Assembly: GCA_021151695.1 (NCBI GenBank)
Contig: JAGKWU010000009.1
Coordinates: 62,001-126,000, forward strand
Origin: Cellvibrionaceae bacterium
Lineage (GTDB): Bacteria > Pseudomonadota > Gammaproteobacteria > Pseudomonadales > Cellvibrionaceae
Reading direction: 5' to 3'
DNA: 64,000 bases
This document shows, one piece after another, positions 51,319-59,731 of this stretch. The notes below the pieces were generated by a model. It saw nothing but the letters and a program-made list of their open reading frames with translations. It ran no database searches and was not told the origin of the DNA. The position numbers and the translations under genes were made by a program. Numbering within the stretch: the stretch's first letter is position 1; every line of letters begins with the position of its first letter.

Positions 51319-52092
51319 ATGAGTAACTTCTCATTCGTCGAAAAAACTACCGCTGAGCCGCTAGTGGCCATACAGCTGTTAAACGCTTGCCGGATTTTGG
51401 TGATCAACGGTAAAGGCGGCTCAGGCAAAACCACTGTAAGCACCAACCTCGCCGCCTGGCTGGCAAAACGTGGGGAAACCACCGCCTTGGTAGATGCAGA
51501 TCCACAAGGCTCCGCCAGCGCCTGGATTAACAAGCGCCCCGCATTACTGCCTAAAATTCACGGCGTCAGTATAGATCTCAACAGCCGCCAAACCCGCAGC
51601 TTTCAATGGCGGGCTCCCAAATCTACTCGATGGTTAATTACCGATGCAGCACCCGGCCTGGGCCCGCAAGCTCTCGAGGATCTGCTGCGCGATCACGATC
51701 TGATCATTATTCCGGTTATGCCTTCGGATATAGATATCAGCGCCAGCGCACGCTTTATGGGTACGCTACTGCAAAGTCCCAACATGCGCCGACACCCCAA
51801 ACCCATAGCCGTCATCGCCAATCGCGTCAGGCAGAAAACCCGCTCATGGCTGAAGCTGCAGGATTTTATGTTGCGCCTCAACATCCCCCATCCCACCAGT
51901 CTCCGCGATACCCAATATTATGTTCAGGCCTACAGCGAAGGTCGGGGTATTTGCGATTATTCCTCACGACATTGCCAACATGACCAAGAAGATTGGGAAT
52001 TATTACTCTGTTGGTTGAACGCACAACAGCTTTCCAATGGTCAACAATTAACCACTTCCAACGGTATCCATTCTGTAGCAATCAACAGCTAA
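51319..52092 (+). CDS. Orphan ParA-family ATPase between mnmE and mnmG
   Basis: From the ATG at 51319 (MSNFSFVEKTTAEP) the protein has 257 residues; the frame is open to 51226, but that part resembles no family and contains many Tyr and Pro. The deviant Walker A is INGKGGSGKTTVSTNLA, with VDADPQGSASAW for switch I, and DAAPGLGPQALEDLLR, IIPVMPSDIDISASARF follow. It belongs to the single-domain ParA/MinD-like class and is clearly different from the ParA at 55527. No ParB partner follows; the nearest DNA downstream is the DnaA-box cluster. Its job, perhaps positioning of some structure at the origin pole, is unknown. Confidence 0.88.
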   Translation: MSNFSFVEKTTAEPLVAIQLLNACRILVINGKGGSGKTTVSTNLAAWLAKRGETTALVDADPQGSASAWINKRPALLPKIHGVSIDLNSRQTRSFQWRAPKSTRWLITDAAPGLGPQALEDLLRDHDLIIIPVMPSDIDISASARFMGTLLQSPNMRRHPKPIAVIANRVRQKTRSWLKLQDFMLRLNIPHPTSLRDTQYYVQAYSEGRGICDYSSRHCQHDQEDWELLLCWLNAQQLSNGQQLTTSNGIHSVAINS

Positions 52093-52154
52093 AATATGGA
52101 CAAAACCCTAAACCTTACAGTTAGGGAAATGTTTTTACAGGCTTACGAACCGGT

Positions 52155-52560
52155 TTTTCCACACAGTTACACAGGTTATCCACAATTTCAGCTAGCTTTA
52201 CACGATAAACTATTGTTTTTTCGTAGGTTTTCTCTCTGAATAACAACTCTTGTGCATAAGAATGTGGATTTGCTTGCCAAAAACTGGCGATGCTTTTGGG
52301 GATAAATCGGGATTTTGCGGATTTCTGTATAACTACCCATTTGATCACCAGCTTTCTGCCAGCTTGCCACTAGCTTTCGAGCATCTTTTCAAGCTGGTTT
52401 TCCTTGAGGTATCTTATTGAAAAACAATAAAATATTCCCCTTATCCACAAATATTTCGATCACTATTAATTACAACATCATCTAAATCCCTAAAAAACAT
52501 AAAAATATATTTCTTATCTATTTTTCCTCTGTTGTAACGCAACAAGTTTTCTGTGCAAAA
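52155..52560. other. DnaA-box cluster and AT-rich stretch before mnmG; origin candidate B
   Basis: Five 9-mers fit TTWTNCACA or its complement: TTTTCCACA 52155-52163, TTATCCACA 52176-52184, TGTGCATAA 52251-52259, TTATCCACA 52441-52449 and TGTGCAAAA 52552-52560. The stretch 52400-52530 is very AT-rich (ATAAAATATTCC, AAAAATATATTTC) and could be the unwinding element. The location directly upstream of mnmG is that of the E. coli oriC. The number and match of boxes are better than in candidate A. The ORF that runs antisense over it has no support. Confidence 0.65.
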
Positions 52561-52588
52561 AATCGTCTGATTAAACCCTGTACATGTT

Positions 52589-52617
52589 TTGTGCAATTCT
52601 GAAAGTCGCTCTATAAT
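52589..52617 (+). promoter_or_regulatory. Probable promoter of mnmG
   Basis: TTGTGC (52589-52594) and TATAAT (52612-52617) are 17 bp apart. The perfect -10 is about 97 bp before the mnmG start. The 5' leader contains an 8-bp hairpin GCAAAAGC/GCTTTTGC (52631-52638, 52649-52656). Transcription from here, next to candidate B, may affect origin opening. Confidence 0.65.
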
Positions 52618-52713
52618 GCGTGCCCTTTTCGCAAAAGCACCTTGCGGCGCTTTTGCTGAATACGTAAAAAAACACCTTTTTGAAACGCAGCCCTGCTGCA
52701 AGGTTGTAGGTCG

Positions 52714-54627
52714 ATGATATTCCCCGAACGTTTTGATGTGATTGTGATTGGCGGTGGCCACGCGGGCACCGAGGCCTGTCTGGCGGCGGCGCGTATGGGC
52801 TGTAAAACCCTGCTGCTCACCCACAATATCGAGACCTTGGGCCAGATGTCCTGCAACCCGGCTATTGGCGGTATTGGCAAAAGCCATTTGGTGAAAGAGA
52901 TTGATGCCCTGGGCGGCGCCATGGCATTGGCTACCGACAAAGGTGGCATCCAGTTCCGTGTCCTCAACGCCCGCAAAGGCCCGGCGGTGCGCGCGACTCG
53001 CGCCCAGGCAGACCGTATTCTTTACAAAGCCGCTATTCGCGAAACCCTCGAAAACCAGCCTAACCTCTGGATCTTCCAGCAAGCCGTCGACGACGTGATC
53101 GTGGAAAACGATGAAATCCGCGGTGTCATCACCCAGATGGGTTTGAAATTCCACGCCAATAACGTGGTGCTGACTGCGGGCACTTTCCTGGGTGGTCTTA
53201 TCCATATTGGTTTGGAAAATTATTCTGGTGGCCGCGCCGGCGATCCGCCGTCTATCGCGCTTTCCAAACGTCTGCGCGAATTGCCACTGCGCGTCGATCG
53301 TTTGAAAACCGGTACACCGCCGCGTATTGATGCGCGCACCGTTAACTTTGATGGTTTGGAAAAGCAGTGGGGTGATAATCCCGTGCCGGTGATGTCGGTA
53401 CGTGGCAATCGCGCTATGCATCCGCGTCAGATTTGCTGCTACATGACCCATACCAATGAGAAAACCCACGATGTGATCCGCCGCAACCTGGATCGTTCGC
53501 CTATGTATTCCGGCGTGATCGAAGGTATTGGTCCGCGCTACTGCCCGAGTATCGAAGATAAAATTCACCGCTTCGCGGATAAAGATTCACACCAGGTGTT
53601 TATCGAGCCCGAAGGCTTGACCACCCACGAGCTTTATCCGAACGGTATTTCAACGAGTCTTCCGTTCGACGTGCAGCTGGAAATCGTGCGTTCCATGAAA
53701 GGTTTTGAAAACGCGCATATCCTGCGCCCCGGTTACGCCATCGAATACGATTTTTTCAATCCACAGGATTTGAAACACAGTTTGGAAACCCGTGTGATTG
53801 GCGGTTTGTTTTTCGCCGGCCAAATCAACGGCACCACTGGTTACGAAGAAGCGGGAGCACAGGGTTTGCTCGCGGGTATCAACGCCGCGCTGCGTGCGCA
53901 GGAAAAAGACGCCTGGTGTCCAACCCGTGATCAAGCTTATCTCGGTGTGTTGGTTGACGACTTGATTACCCTCGGCACCAAAGAACCCTATCGCATGTTC
54001 ACCAGCCGTGCCGAATATCGCCTGCTGCTACGTGAAGATAACGCCGACCAACGCCTCACTGAGCAAGGTCGTGAGATGGGTTTGATTGGTGATGAGCAGT
54101 GGCAGGCCTATTGCGAAAAACGCGAAAACATTGCGCGCGAACAAGAGCGTTTGAAATCCACCTGGATTCAAGCTGGGTCACCTGAGGCGGAAAAAGTCGA
54201 AGCGATTATCAACACCAAGTTGTTGCGCGAATACAGCCTGCACGATTTGTTAAAGCGCCCGGAATTGAATTACGAACAGGTTGCCACTTTGAAAGGCGAC
54301 GCGGTCAACGACGAGTTCGTCGCCGAGCAAATTGAAATCGAAGCCAAGTACTCTGGCTACATTGACCGCCAGCAAGAAGAAATTGATCGCTTGCGCGCTT
54401 ACGAAAATACCTTGATCCCGGTTGATTTTGATTTCACTAAAGTGGACGGCTTGTCCAACGAGGTAAAACAAAAATTGGCCGCTGCGCGGCCGGAGACGTT
54501 AGCCCGTGCGCAGCGTATCTCCGGGATTACACCGGCGGCGATTTCGCAGTTGCTGATGTATTTGAAAAAGCATGGGTTGTTGAAGAAGATGAAGCCGGCT
54601 GAAGCTGCTGAGCAGCAGGCGTCGTAA
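52714..54627 (+). CDS. mnmG: tRNA uridine modification enzyme MnmG
   Basis: The 637-residue FAD enzyme forms the MnmE-MnmG complex that modifies uridine 34 of tRNA. The FAD-binding Rossmann motif is VIVIGGGHAGTEACLAAAR at residues 8-26. SCNPAIGGIGKSHLVKEIDALGG and the two GidA signatures (PPRIDARTVNF, GQINGTTGYEEAGAQGLLAGI) are present. The C-terminal helical domain that binds MnmE includes GLSNEVKQKLAAARPETL. It follows the DnaA-box cluster, as in E. coli, and lies about 200 bp before rsmG. Confidence 0.98.
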   Translation: MIFPERFDVIVIGGGHAGTEACLAAARMGCKTLLLTHNIETLGQMSCNPAIGGIGKSHLVKEIDALGGAMALATDKGGIQFRVLNARKGPAVRATRAQADRILYKAAIRETLENQPNLWIFQQAVDDVIVENDEIRGVITQMGLKFHANNVVLTAGTFLGGLIHIGLENYSGGRAGDPPSIALSKRLRELPLRVDRLKTGTPPRIDARTVNFDGLEKQWGDNPVPVMSVRGNRAMHPRQICCYMTHTNEKTHDVIRRNLDRSPMYSGVIEGIGPRYCPSIEDKIHRFADKDSHQVFIEPEGLTTHELYPNGISTSLPFDVQLEIVRSMKGFENAHILRPGYAIEYDFFNPQDLKHSLETRVIGGLFFAGQINGTTGYEEAGAQGLLAGINAALRAQEKDAWCPTRDQAYLGVLVDDLITLGTKEPYRMFTSRAEYRLLLREDNADQRLTEQGREMGLIGDEQWQAYCEKRENIAREQERLKSTWIQAGSPEAEKVEAIINTKLLREYSLHDLLKRPELNYEQVATLKGDAVNDEFVAEQIEIEAKYSGYIDRQQEEIDRLRAYENTLIPVDFDFTKVDGLSNEVKQKLAAARPETLARAQRISGITPAAISQLLMYLKKHGLLKKMKPAEAAEQQAS

Positions 54628-54698
54628 AAATTTTTCCGCTTACGCGGGAATATTGGTACTTCGTTGCCGATTGAGCATTTTTAAATAAATAGGGAGTT

Positions 54699-54781
54699 GT
54701 CATCCTCGCGCAGCGGGGATCCAGCTCTTAAAAAAACATCGAGACAAATCAAGAACTGGATCCCCGCTGCGCGAGGATGAC
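54699..54781. repeat. Inverted-repeat element (REP/MITE-like), 31-bp arms
   Basis: The left arm (54699-54729) begins GTCATCCTCGCGCAGC and continues GGGGATCCAG; the right arm (54751-54781) is its complement with one mismatch in 31 bp. The arms enclose 21 bp. The sequence resembles the widespread proteobacterial GTCATnCCCGCG-type intergenic repeats. It lies between mnmG and rsmG and could form a strong RNA hairpin of more than 30 bp, able to end or protect the mnmG transcript. Only one copy occurs in this window. Confidence 0.85.
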
Positions 54782-54833
54782 GATTCCCCTAAAGAATCGA
54801 AAACGTCCAGCTCTGAAAAATTGAGTTAACCGA

Positions 54834-55490
54834 GTGAGCGAATTAGATAAAGATTTACGCCAGATTCTCACCCAAGGTGCTGCGCAAATGTCCGTGGTCC
54901 TGAGTGAAATCCAGATTGAAAACTTGCTGGCTTATATTCGCGAGTTCGACAAGTGGAACAAAGCCTACAATCTGTCGGCTATCCGCGATATTCGCCAAAT
55001 GGTAGCGCGCCATCTGTTGGATAGTTTGAGTGTGGTGCCCTGGTTTGTGGAAACCCAGCGTCGCGTTGAGCATGTTATTGACGTAGGTACCGGCGGTGGC
55101 TTACCGGGAATTCCGCTGGCGATTATGTTTCCCGAAAAGAAATTTACTTTGCTCGACAGCAACGGCAAAAAAACCCGTTTCCTGTTCCAGGTAAAAACCC
55201 TGCTGAAGCTGGACAACGTGACAGTCGAGAATCGCCGTGTGGAAGAATTCATTCCCACGCAAAAATTTGATGTGGTGATCAGCCGCGCCTTTGCCAGTTT
55301 GCAGGATATGACGGAAGGTTGTATTCACATGCTGGCAACCGGCGGTGTGTTTGTCGCTATGAAAGGTTTGTTTCCGCAGGATGAGTTGGAACCTATTGCC
55401 AACAAAATTGTATTGCAGGAAACCGTAAAATTGAATGTTGCGGAAACGGATGGCGAGCGTCATCTGTTGGTATTGCAACCCAAACAATAA
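54834..55490 (+). CDS. rsmG: 16S rRNA methyltransferase RsmG
   Basis: The 218-residue methyltransferase makes m7G527 in 16S rRNA. Its SAM-binding loop is IDVGTGGGLPGIPLAIMFP near residues 82-100, and KWNKAYNLSAIRDIRQM with HLLDSLSVVP precedes it. FTLLDSNGKKTRFL is the second family motif. The start is a GTG at 54834 with no strong ribosome binding site; no other start is compatible with the N-terminal family length. Next comes parA, 36 bp on, as in most gammaproteobacteria. Confidence 0.96.
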   Translation: MSELDKDLRQILTQGAAQMSVVLSEIQIENLLAYIREFDKWNKAYNLSAIRDIRQMVARHLLDSLSVVPWFVETQRRVEHVIDVGTGGGLPGIPLAIMFPEKKFTLLDSNGKKTRFLFQVKTLLKLDNVTVENRRVEEFIPTQKFDVVISRAFASLQDMTEGCIHMLATGGVFVAMKGLFPQDELEPIANKIVLQETVKLNVAETDGERHLLVLQPKQ

Positions 55491-55497
55491 ATCGTTC

Positions 55498-55513
55498 AAC
55501 CACCCCTGTGGTT
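55498..55513 (+). other. Small hairpin immediately before the parA ribosome binding site
   Basis: AACCAC (55498-55503) and GTGGTT (55508-55513) enclose CCCT, two bases before AGGAA of parA. No T-run follows, so it is more likely a translational element than a terminator. Confidence 0.4.
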
Positions 55514-55526
55514 ATAGGAATTACTC

Positions 55527-56330
55527 TTGACCAAGATATACGCTATTGCAAACCAGAAAGGTGGTGTGGGTAAAACCACCACTTGCGTTAACTTAGCCGC
55601 GTCTTTGGTGGCAACCAAAAAACGTGTGTTGCTGGTAGACTTGGATCCACAGGGCAACGCCACCATGGGTAGTGGTGTTAGCAAAAACGAATTGGAAAAT
55701 TCTATTTACGAGGTGCTCACCGAGCGCGAACCTATTGAAAATTGTCTGGTGTTTTCGGAAAGCGGTAAATATCAAGTACTGCCTGCGAATGGCGACTTGA
55801 CCGCTGCTGAAGTTGAAATGCTCACGCTCGAAAATAAAGAGCGCCGCTTGCAAAATGCGCTTAACAAAGTGCGCGATCAGTTTGATTATATTTTGATTGA
55901 CTGCCCACCTTCACTCAACATGCTGACGCTTAATGCCATGACGGCGTGCGATGGTGTGATTATCGCCATGCAGTGTGAGTACTACGCACTCGAAGGTTTA
56001 TCGGCGCTGGTGAATACCATCAACCAGATTCATCGCGTGCTCAATCCCAATTTAAAAATCGAAGGCCTGCTGCGCACTATGTATGATCCGCGCAACAGTT
56101 TGACCAATGATGTATCCGCGCAATTGCAACAGCACTTTGGCGATCGCCTCTATCGCACTTGCATCCCGCGCAATGTGCGCCTCGCCGAAGCGCCGAGTTT
56201 TGGTATGCCGGTGTTGGCATTTGATCGCCAGTCCAAAGGCGCCATCGCTTATCTCGCACTCGCCGGTGAAATTATTCGCCGCAACGAAGCTGGCAGCAAA
56301 GCAGCAGCCACTCCCGAGACAGCTCACTAA
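55527..56330 (+). CDS. parA: Chromosome partitioning ATPase ParA
   Basis: The 267-residue Soj-type ATPase moves ParB-bound origins apart. The deviant Walker A is NQKGGVGKTTTCVNLAASL (residues 7-25), Walker A' is DLDPQGNATMGSG, and the B motif is YILIDCPPSLNMLTLNAM. It has the short N-terminus of chromosomal ParA, lacking the regulatory HTH of plasmid ParA. The start codon is TTG, seven bases after AGGAA. It is followed by parB after 35 bp, and parS sites lie in recF, 12 kb away. Confidence 0.97.
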   Translation: MTKIYAIANQKGGVGKTTTCVNLAASLVATKKRVLLVDLDPQGNATMGSGVSKNELENSIYEVLTEREPIENCLVFSESGKYQVLPANGDLTAAEVEMLTLENKERRLQNALNKVRDQFDYILIDCPPSLNMLTLNAMTACDGVIIAMQCEYYALEGLSALVNTINQIHRVLNPNLKIEGLLRTMYDPRNSLTNDVSAQLQQHFGDRLYRTCIPRNVRLAEAPSFGMPVLAFDRQSKGAIAYLALAGEIIRRNEAGSKAAATPETAH

Positions 56331-56365
56331 GAGCAGTGCACAAAAATTTTATAAGGTAGTTATCC

Positions 56366-57280
56366 ATGTCGACAAAACGCAAAGGATTAGGAAAAGGTTT
56401 GGATGCGCTGCTGAGCGCCGGCCTCGGCGTCACAGCGCCTGCGCCAGAAATGTCCATCACCCCAACCGACGGCGGCGAGCCCAAACACGATTACAAAGAC
56501 GGCAAGCTCGCGCATTTACCGGTGGAATTAATCCAGCGTGGAAAATACCAACCGCGTCGCGATATGCATCAGGAAGCACTGGAAGAATTGGCGGAGTCCA
56601 TCAAAGTCCAGGGTGTGATGCAGCCGATTGTGGTGCGCTCCATTGGCGAAGGCCGCTATGAAATCATCGCCGGTGAACGCCGTTGGCGCGCGACCCAGTT
56701 GGCTGGCCTGGATAAAATCCCTGCGGTCATCCGCGAAGTGCCCGATGAAGCGGCCATCGCCATGGCGCTGATCGAAAACATCCAGCGCGAAAACCTTAAT
56801 CCGATTGAAGAGGCGGTTGCCCTCAAACGTCTGCAGGATGAGTTCGAACTGACCCACGCCGAGGTGGCGCAAGCGGTGGGGAAATCCCGCGCGACTGTGA
56901 CTAACCTGCTGCGTCTGATTGCGCTGACGGAAGACGTGAAAACCCTGCTTGAACACGGCGACCTGGAAATGGGCCACGCGCGCGCGCTGCTGACTTTGGA
57001 GCCTCCAGTCCAACGCGATATCGCCCGTCAGGTTGTGGCCAAAGGCTTGTCTGTGCGTCAGACGGAAGCTCTGGTGCGCAGTTACCAGGAATCAGCCGAG
57101 AAAGAAAAATTCAAGCCGGAAGAGGCCAAGTCAGCCGACATACGTCGTTTGGAAGAGAATTTATCGCAAAAGCTGGGTGCCGGTGTGGATATCCAGCACG
57201 GTGCCAAGGGCAAGGGCAAACTGGTGATCAGCTACAACTCGCTGGATGAGTTGGACGGCATCCTCGGCCACATCAAGTAG
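56366..57280 (+). CDS. parB: Chromosome partitioning protein ParB
   Basis: The 304-residue CTPase and DNA-binding protein loads on parS. It begins STKRKGLGKGLDALLS, the ParA-stimulating N-terminus. The CTP-binding domain has GRYEIIAGERRWRATQLAG (motif GERRxRA) and LIENIQRENLNPIEEA, and the HTH is HAEVAQAVGKSRATVTNLLRL. The C-terminal dimerisation domain ends SYNSLDELDGILGHIK. Two matching parS sites are in recF. An atpI promoter follows about 95 bp downstream. Confidence 0.97.
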   Translation: MSTKRKGLGKGLDALLSAGLGVTAPAPEMSITPTDGGEPKHDYKDGKLAHLPVELIQRGKYQPRRDMHQEALEELAESIKVQGVMQPIVVRSIGEGRYEIIAGERRWRATQLAGLDKIPAVIREVPDEAAIAMALIENIQRENLNPIEEAVALKRLQDEFELTHAEVAQAVGKSRATVTNLLRLIALTEDVKTLLEHGDLEMGHARALLTLEPPVQRDIARQVVAKGLSVRQTEALVRSYQESAEKEKFKPEEAKSADIRRLEENLSQKLGAGVDIQHGAKGKGKLVISYNSLDELDGILGHIK

Positions 57281-57375
57281 CCGGGTGTCCAGCGCGGCGG
57301 GGTTTAGGCAGTGACCTGAATTTTCTGAAATTTCACTAATTTCTGAAAATTGTAAAGATTCGAGGCCCCGCAATA

Positions 57376-57404
57376 TTGAAGCTGGTGGCCTTAGTCACTA
57401 TAAT
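57376..57404 (+). promoter_or_regulatory. Sigma-70 promoter of the ATP synthase operon
   Basis: TTGAAG (57376-57381) and a perfect TATAAT (57399-57404) are separated by 17 bp. The leader to atpI would be about 75 nt. The sequence between parB and the promoter also has AATTTTC/GAAAATT arms (57319-57351) that may form a weak hairpin. Confidence 0.8.
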
Positions 57405-57485
57405 GCCCTGCGCCAAAATAGAGCGGTTTAGTGCTAAGTCCTCGTATTTGCAGGCTTATCCGGACCAAACCAAGAGAAAAGCAAC

Positions 57486-57923
57486 GTGACGAAACCGTCC
57501 CAGCCCCCCTACAGAGAACCTAGGGGTCGCGCCTTTGCTTTAGAAATTGTCGCCGCTCAAGTAGTTGTATCACTCGGGTTGAGCCTGTTGGGGCTCCCCG
57601 TGAGTACGCAAGCCGCAATCGCAATCCTGTCTGGTGGAATGATTTGCTCGTTAGCTAACTTATGGCTGGCGATTGTCGCTTTTCGCCCTGCGTTGGGTAA
57701 ACCGCCGGGGCAGATGCTGGCTGCCTTTTATTTGGCAGAGCTCGGCAAATTTGTGATTACCGCGGTGTTGTTTTTGTTTGTGTTCAAAAAAACAACGCTG
57801 TTCAAGCAGCCGCTCAATGCGCTCTTACTTTTTGCCGCCTATGCGATGGTGCAGTGCTCCGCATGGGTTTATCCGCTGGCTCGCCGCAAACTCCTCGGGA
57901 TGTGGAAGCTTCGCCAGCGTTGA
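57486..57923 (+). CDS. atpI: ATP synthase assembly factor I
   Basis: The 145-residue membrane protein is the usual first, non-structural gene of the atp operon; it is implicated in assembling the c-ring. Four hydrophobic stretches are visible (about 22-41, 44-66, 79-101 and 107-127), and FYLAELGKFVITAVLFLFVF is typical of the gammaproteobacterial form. It starts with GTG, near AAGAG. It lies 40 bp before atpB. Confidence 0.9.
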   Translation: MTKPSQPPYREPRGRAFALEIVAAQVVVSLGLSLLGLPVSTQAAIAILSGGMICSLANLWLAIVAFRPALGKPPGQMLAAFYLAELGKFVITAVLFLFVFKKTTLFKQPLNALLLFAAYAMVQCSAWVYPLARRKLLGMWKLRQR

Positions 57924-57963
57924 TTCGATGCTACTGATTTATTTTTACTTTTGGGATTAACAA

Positions 57964-58881
57964 ATGTCAGACGTTGAACATGCCGCAGAGCACAGCGAGG
58001 CGCTAACCTCCTCGCAGTATATTACCCACCACTTGACCAACCTTACCTATGGTCAGTTCCCTGATGGCCATTGGGGTTTTGCCGCTAATGGTGCAGAAGC
58101 CAAATCTTTTGGTTTCTGGGCAATCAATGTGGATTCTATGGGCTGGTCGCTTTTCCTCGCGATCTTGTTCTTTGTGATTTTCCGCAGCGTTGCTAAAAAA
58201 GCCTCCAGCGGTGTTCCTACCGGTTTGCAAAACGTGGTTGAGTCGGCGGTTGAGTTCGTCGAAGGCAACGTGAAAAGCATGTTCCCCTACAAGAATGCGA
58301 TGATCGCCCCTATGGCGCTGACTATTTTTGTCTGGGTGTTCTTTATGAACGCGATGGACCTGTTTGCCATCGACCTGCTACCCACCATCGCCCAAAAAAT
58401 CGGCGGCGCCATGGGTGCTAATCCGCACGAAGTATTCTTCAAAGTTGTGCCATCTACCGACCCTAACATCACCCTGGGTATGGCCTTCTGTGTATTTATC
58501 CTAATCCTCTGGTACAGCATCACCCAAAAAGGCCCATTGGGCTTTATCAAAGAATTGACGCTGCATCCATTCAGCAGCAGCAACCCCATTGTTCAAGCCA
58601 TTTTCATTCCGGTGAACTTTGTTCTTGAATTGCCAACCCTGATTTCCAAACCGGTATCCCTGGGTTTGCGTTTGTTCGGAAACCTGTACGCTGGCGAGAT
58701 CATCTTCATCCTGGTTGCCATCATGTACGGTGCCGGTGTGTTGTTTGCTCCATTGGCAGGTTTGATCCAGATCGTTTGGGCGCTGTTCCATATTCTGATT
58801 ATTTTCTTGCAAGCGATGATCTTCATGGTATTGACCGTGGTGTACATGGCGCTGGCTTATCAGAACGATGAAGCTCACTAA
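57964..58881 (+). CDS. atpB: ATP synthase subunit a
   Basis: The 305-residue membrane subunit forms the proton half-channels next to the c-ring. The critical Arg lies in the helix KPVSLGLRLFGNLYAGEII, about residue 237, followed by the C-terminal helices with FHILIIFLQAMIFMVLTVVYMALAYQNDEAH. It has the long N-terminus typical of Pseudomonas and relatives. Six hydrophobic segments are present. atpE follows after an unusually T-rich gap. Confidence 0.97.
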   Translation: MSDVEHAAEHSEALTSSQYITHHLTNLTYGQFPDGHWGFAANGAEAKSFGFWAINVDSMGWSLFLAILFFVIFRSVAKKASSGVPTGLQNVVESAVEFVEGNVKSMFPYKNAMIAPMALTIFVWVFFMNAMDLFAIDLLPTIAQKIGGAMGANPHEVFFKVVPSTDPNITLGMAFCVFILILWYSITQKGPLGFIKELTLHPFSSSNPIVQAIFIPVNFVLELPTLISKPVSLGLRLFGNLYAGEIIFILVAIMYGAGVLFAPLAGLIQIVWALFHILIIFLQAMIFMVLTVVYMALAYQNDEAH

Positions 58882-58900
58882 GAGCGGGTTCATCCAGTAG

Positions 58901-58956
58901 TTTTGTTTTTTGGTTTGTTTTTTTGTTTTATTTTTTTAACTTTAACTTTGTAGGAG
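58901..58956 (+). promoter_or_regulatory. U-rich translational leader of atpE
   Basis: Bases 58901-58950 contain almost only T and G, with three long T-runs, then TTTAACTTTAACTTTG, followed by the ribosome binding site TAGGAG (58951-58956). In E. coli, a U-rich sequence with TTTTAAC before atpE boosts translation so that c-subunits are made in the required excess; this leader has the same traits in stronger form. Confidence 0.7.
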
Positions 58957-58963
58957 AAAGACA

Positions 58964-59206
58964 GTGACTGAAGCAGCAGCTTTGTTGATTTTGGCAGGTG
59001 CCCTGGTAATCGGTTTGGGCGCAGTTGGCGCCGCGATTGGTGTAGGTATCCTCGGTGGTAAATTCCTGGAAGGCGGCGCTCGTCAACCAGAATTGATTCC
59101 AATGTTGCGTACCCAATTCTTCGTTGTTATGGGTCTGGTGGACGCGGTTCCAATGATCGGTGTTGGTATCGGTATGTACATTCTGTTTGCTCTTGGCGGC
59201 CAGTAA
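58964..59206 (+). CDS. atpE: ATP synthase subunit c
   Basis: The 80-residue proteolipid of the rotor ring has two membrane helices joined by the polar loop ARQPEL. The proton-carrying acid is the Asp in MGLVDAVPMIG of helix 2, with the Gly-rich GLGAVGAAIGVGILGG in helix 1. Asp, not Glu, is used, as in other proteobacteria with H+-driven enzymes; no Na+-binding pattern is seen. GTG start, seven bases after TAGGAG. Confidence 0.97.
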   Translation: MTEAAALLILAGALVIGLGAVGAAIGVGILGGKFLEGGARQPELIPMLRTQFFVVMGLVDAVPMIGVGIGMYILFALGGQ

Positions 59207-59251
59207 TAGTCTGACCTCTACGATTAAAACCTTTAACAAAGGCATGTAAAC

Positions 59252-59722
59252 GTGAATATCAACGCAACTTTAATTGGCCAAATGGTGGCGTTCGCCATCT
59301 TCATTTTCCTCACAATGCGTTTTGTGTGGCCACCCATCGTTGCGGCCATGGCGGAACGCAGCAAGCGTATTGCTGACGGTTTGCAAGCGGCAGATAAAGC
59401 CGAGAAAGATCTGGAACTGGCTAAACAAAAAGTAATGGATCAGTTGTCTTCTGCCAAAAAAGAAGCTGCTGCCATTATCGATTTGGCTAACAAGCGCGCT
59501 ATTGAGATTGTTGAAGAAGCAAAAGCAAAAGCCCTTGTTGAAGCTGAGCGTGTGAAAGCCGCTGCACAAGCCGAGATCGAGCAAAACACTAGCCGCGCGC
59601 GTGAAGAACTGCGTGCGAAGGTGGTTACCCTTGCTCTGGCCGGTGCAGAAAAGATCCTCGAATCTTCTATCGACCAAAATGCTCACAACGAGTTGGTAAA
59701 CAAACTCGCTGCGCAGCTGTAA
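59252..59722 (+). CDS. atpF: ATP synthase subunit b
   Basis: The 156-residue peripheral stalk subunit has one N-terminal membrane helix (about 5-25, LIGQMVAFAIFIFLTMRFVW) and a long charged helix rich in Ala, Glu and Lys that forms the dimeric stator (AEKDLELAKQKVMDQLSSAKKEAAAI). The start is GTG; spacing to atpH is nine bases. No second b or b' gene is present, as expected for this group. Confidence 0.96.
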   Translation: MNINATLIGQMVAFAIFIFLTMRFVWPPIVAAMAERSKRIADGLQAADKAEKDLELAKQKVMDQLSSAKKEAAAIIDLANKRAIEIVEEAKAKALVEAERVKAAAQAEIEQNTSRAREELRAKVVTLALAGAEKILESSIDQNAHNELVNKLAAQL

Positions 59723-59731
59723 GAGGTAGAT

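Noticed and set aside
52441..53568. 375-residue open frame on the minus strand opposite mnmG and the DnaA-box cluster
   Set aside because: It runs antisense to mnmG, lacks a ribosome binding site and has no recognisable motif. The codon pattern is the shadow of the real gene on the other strand.
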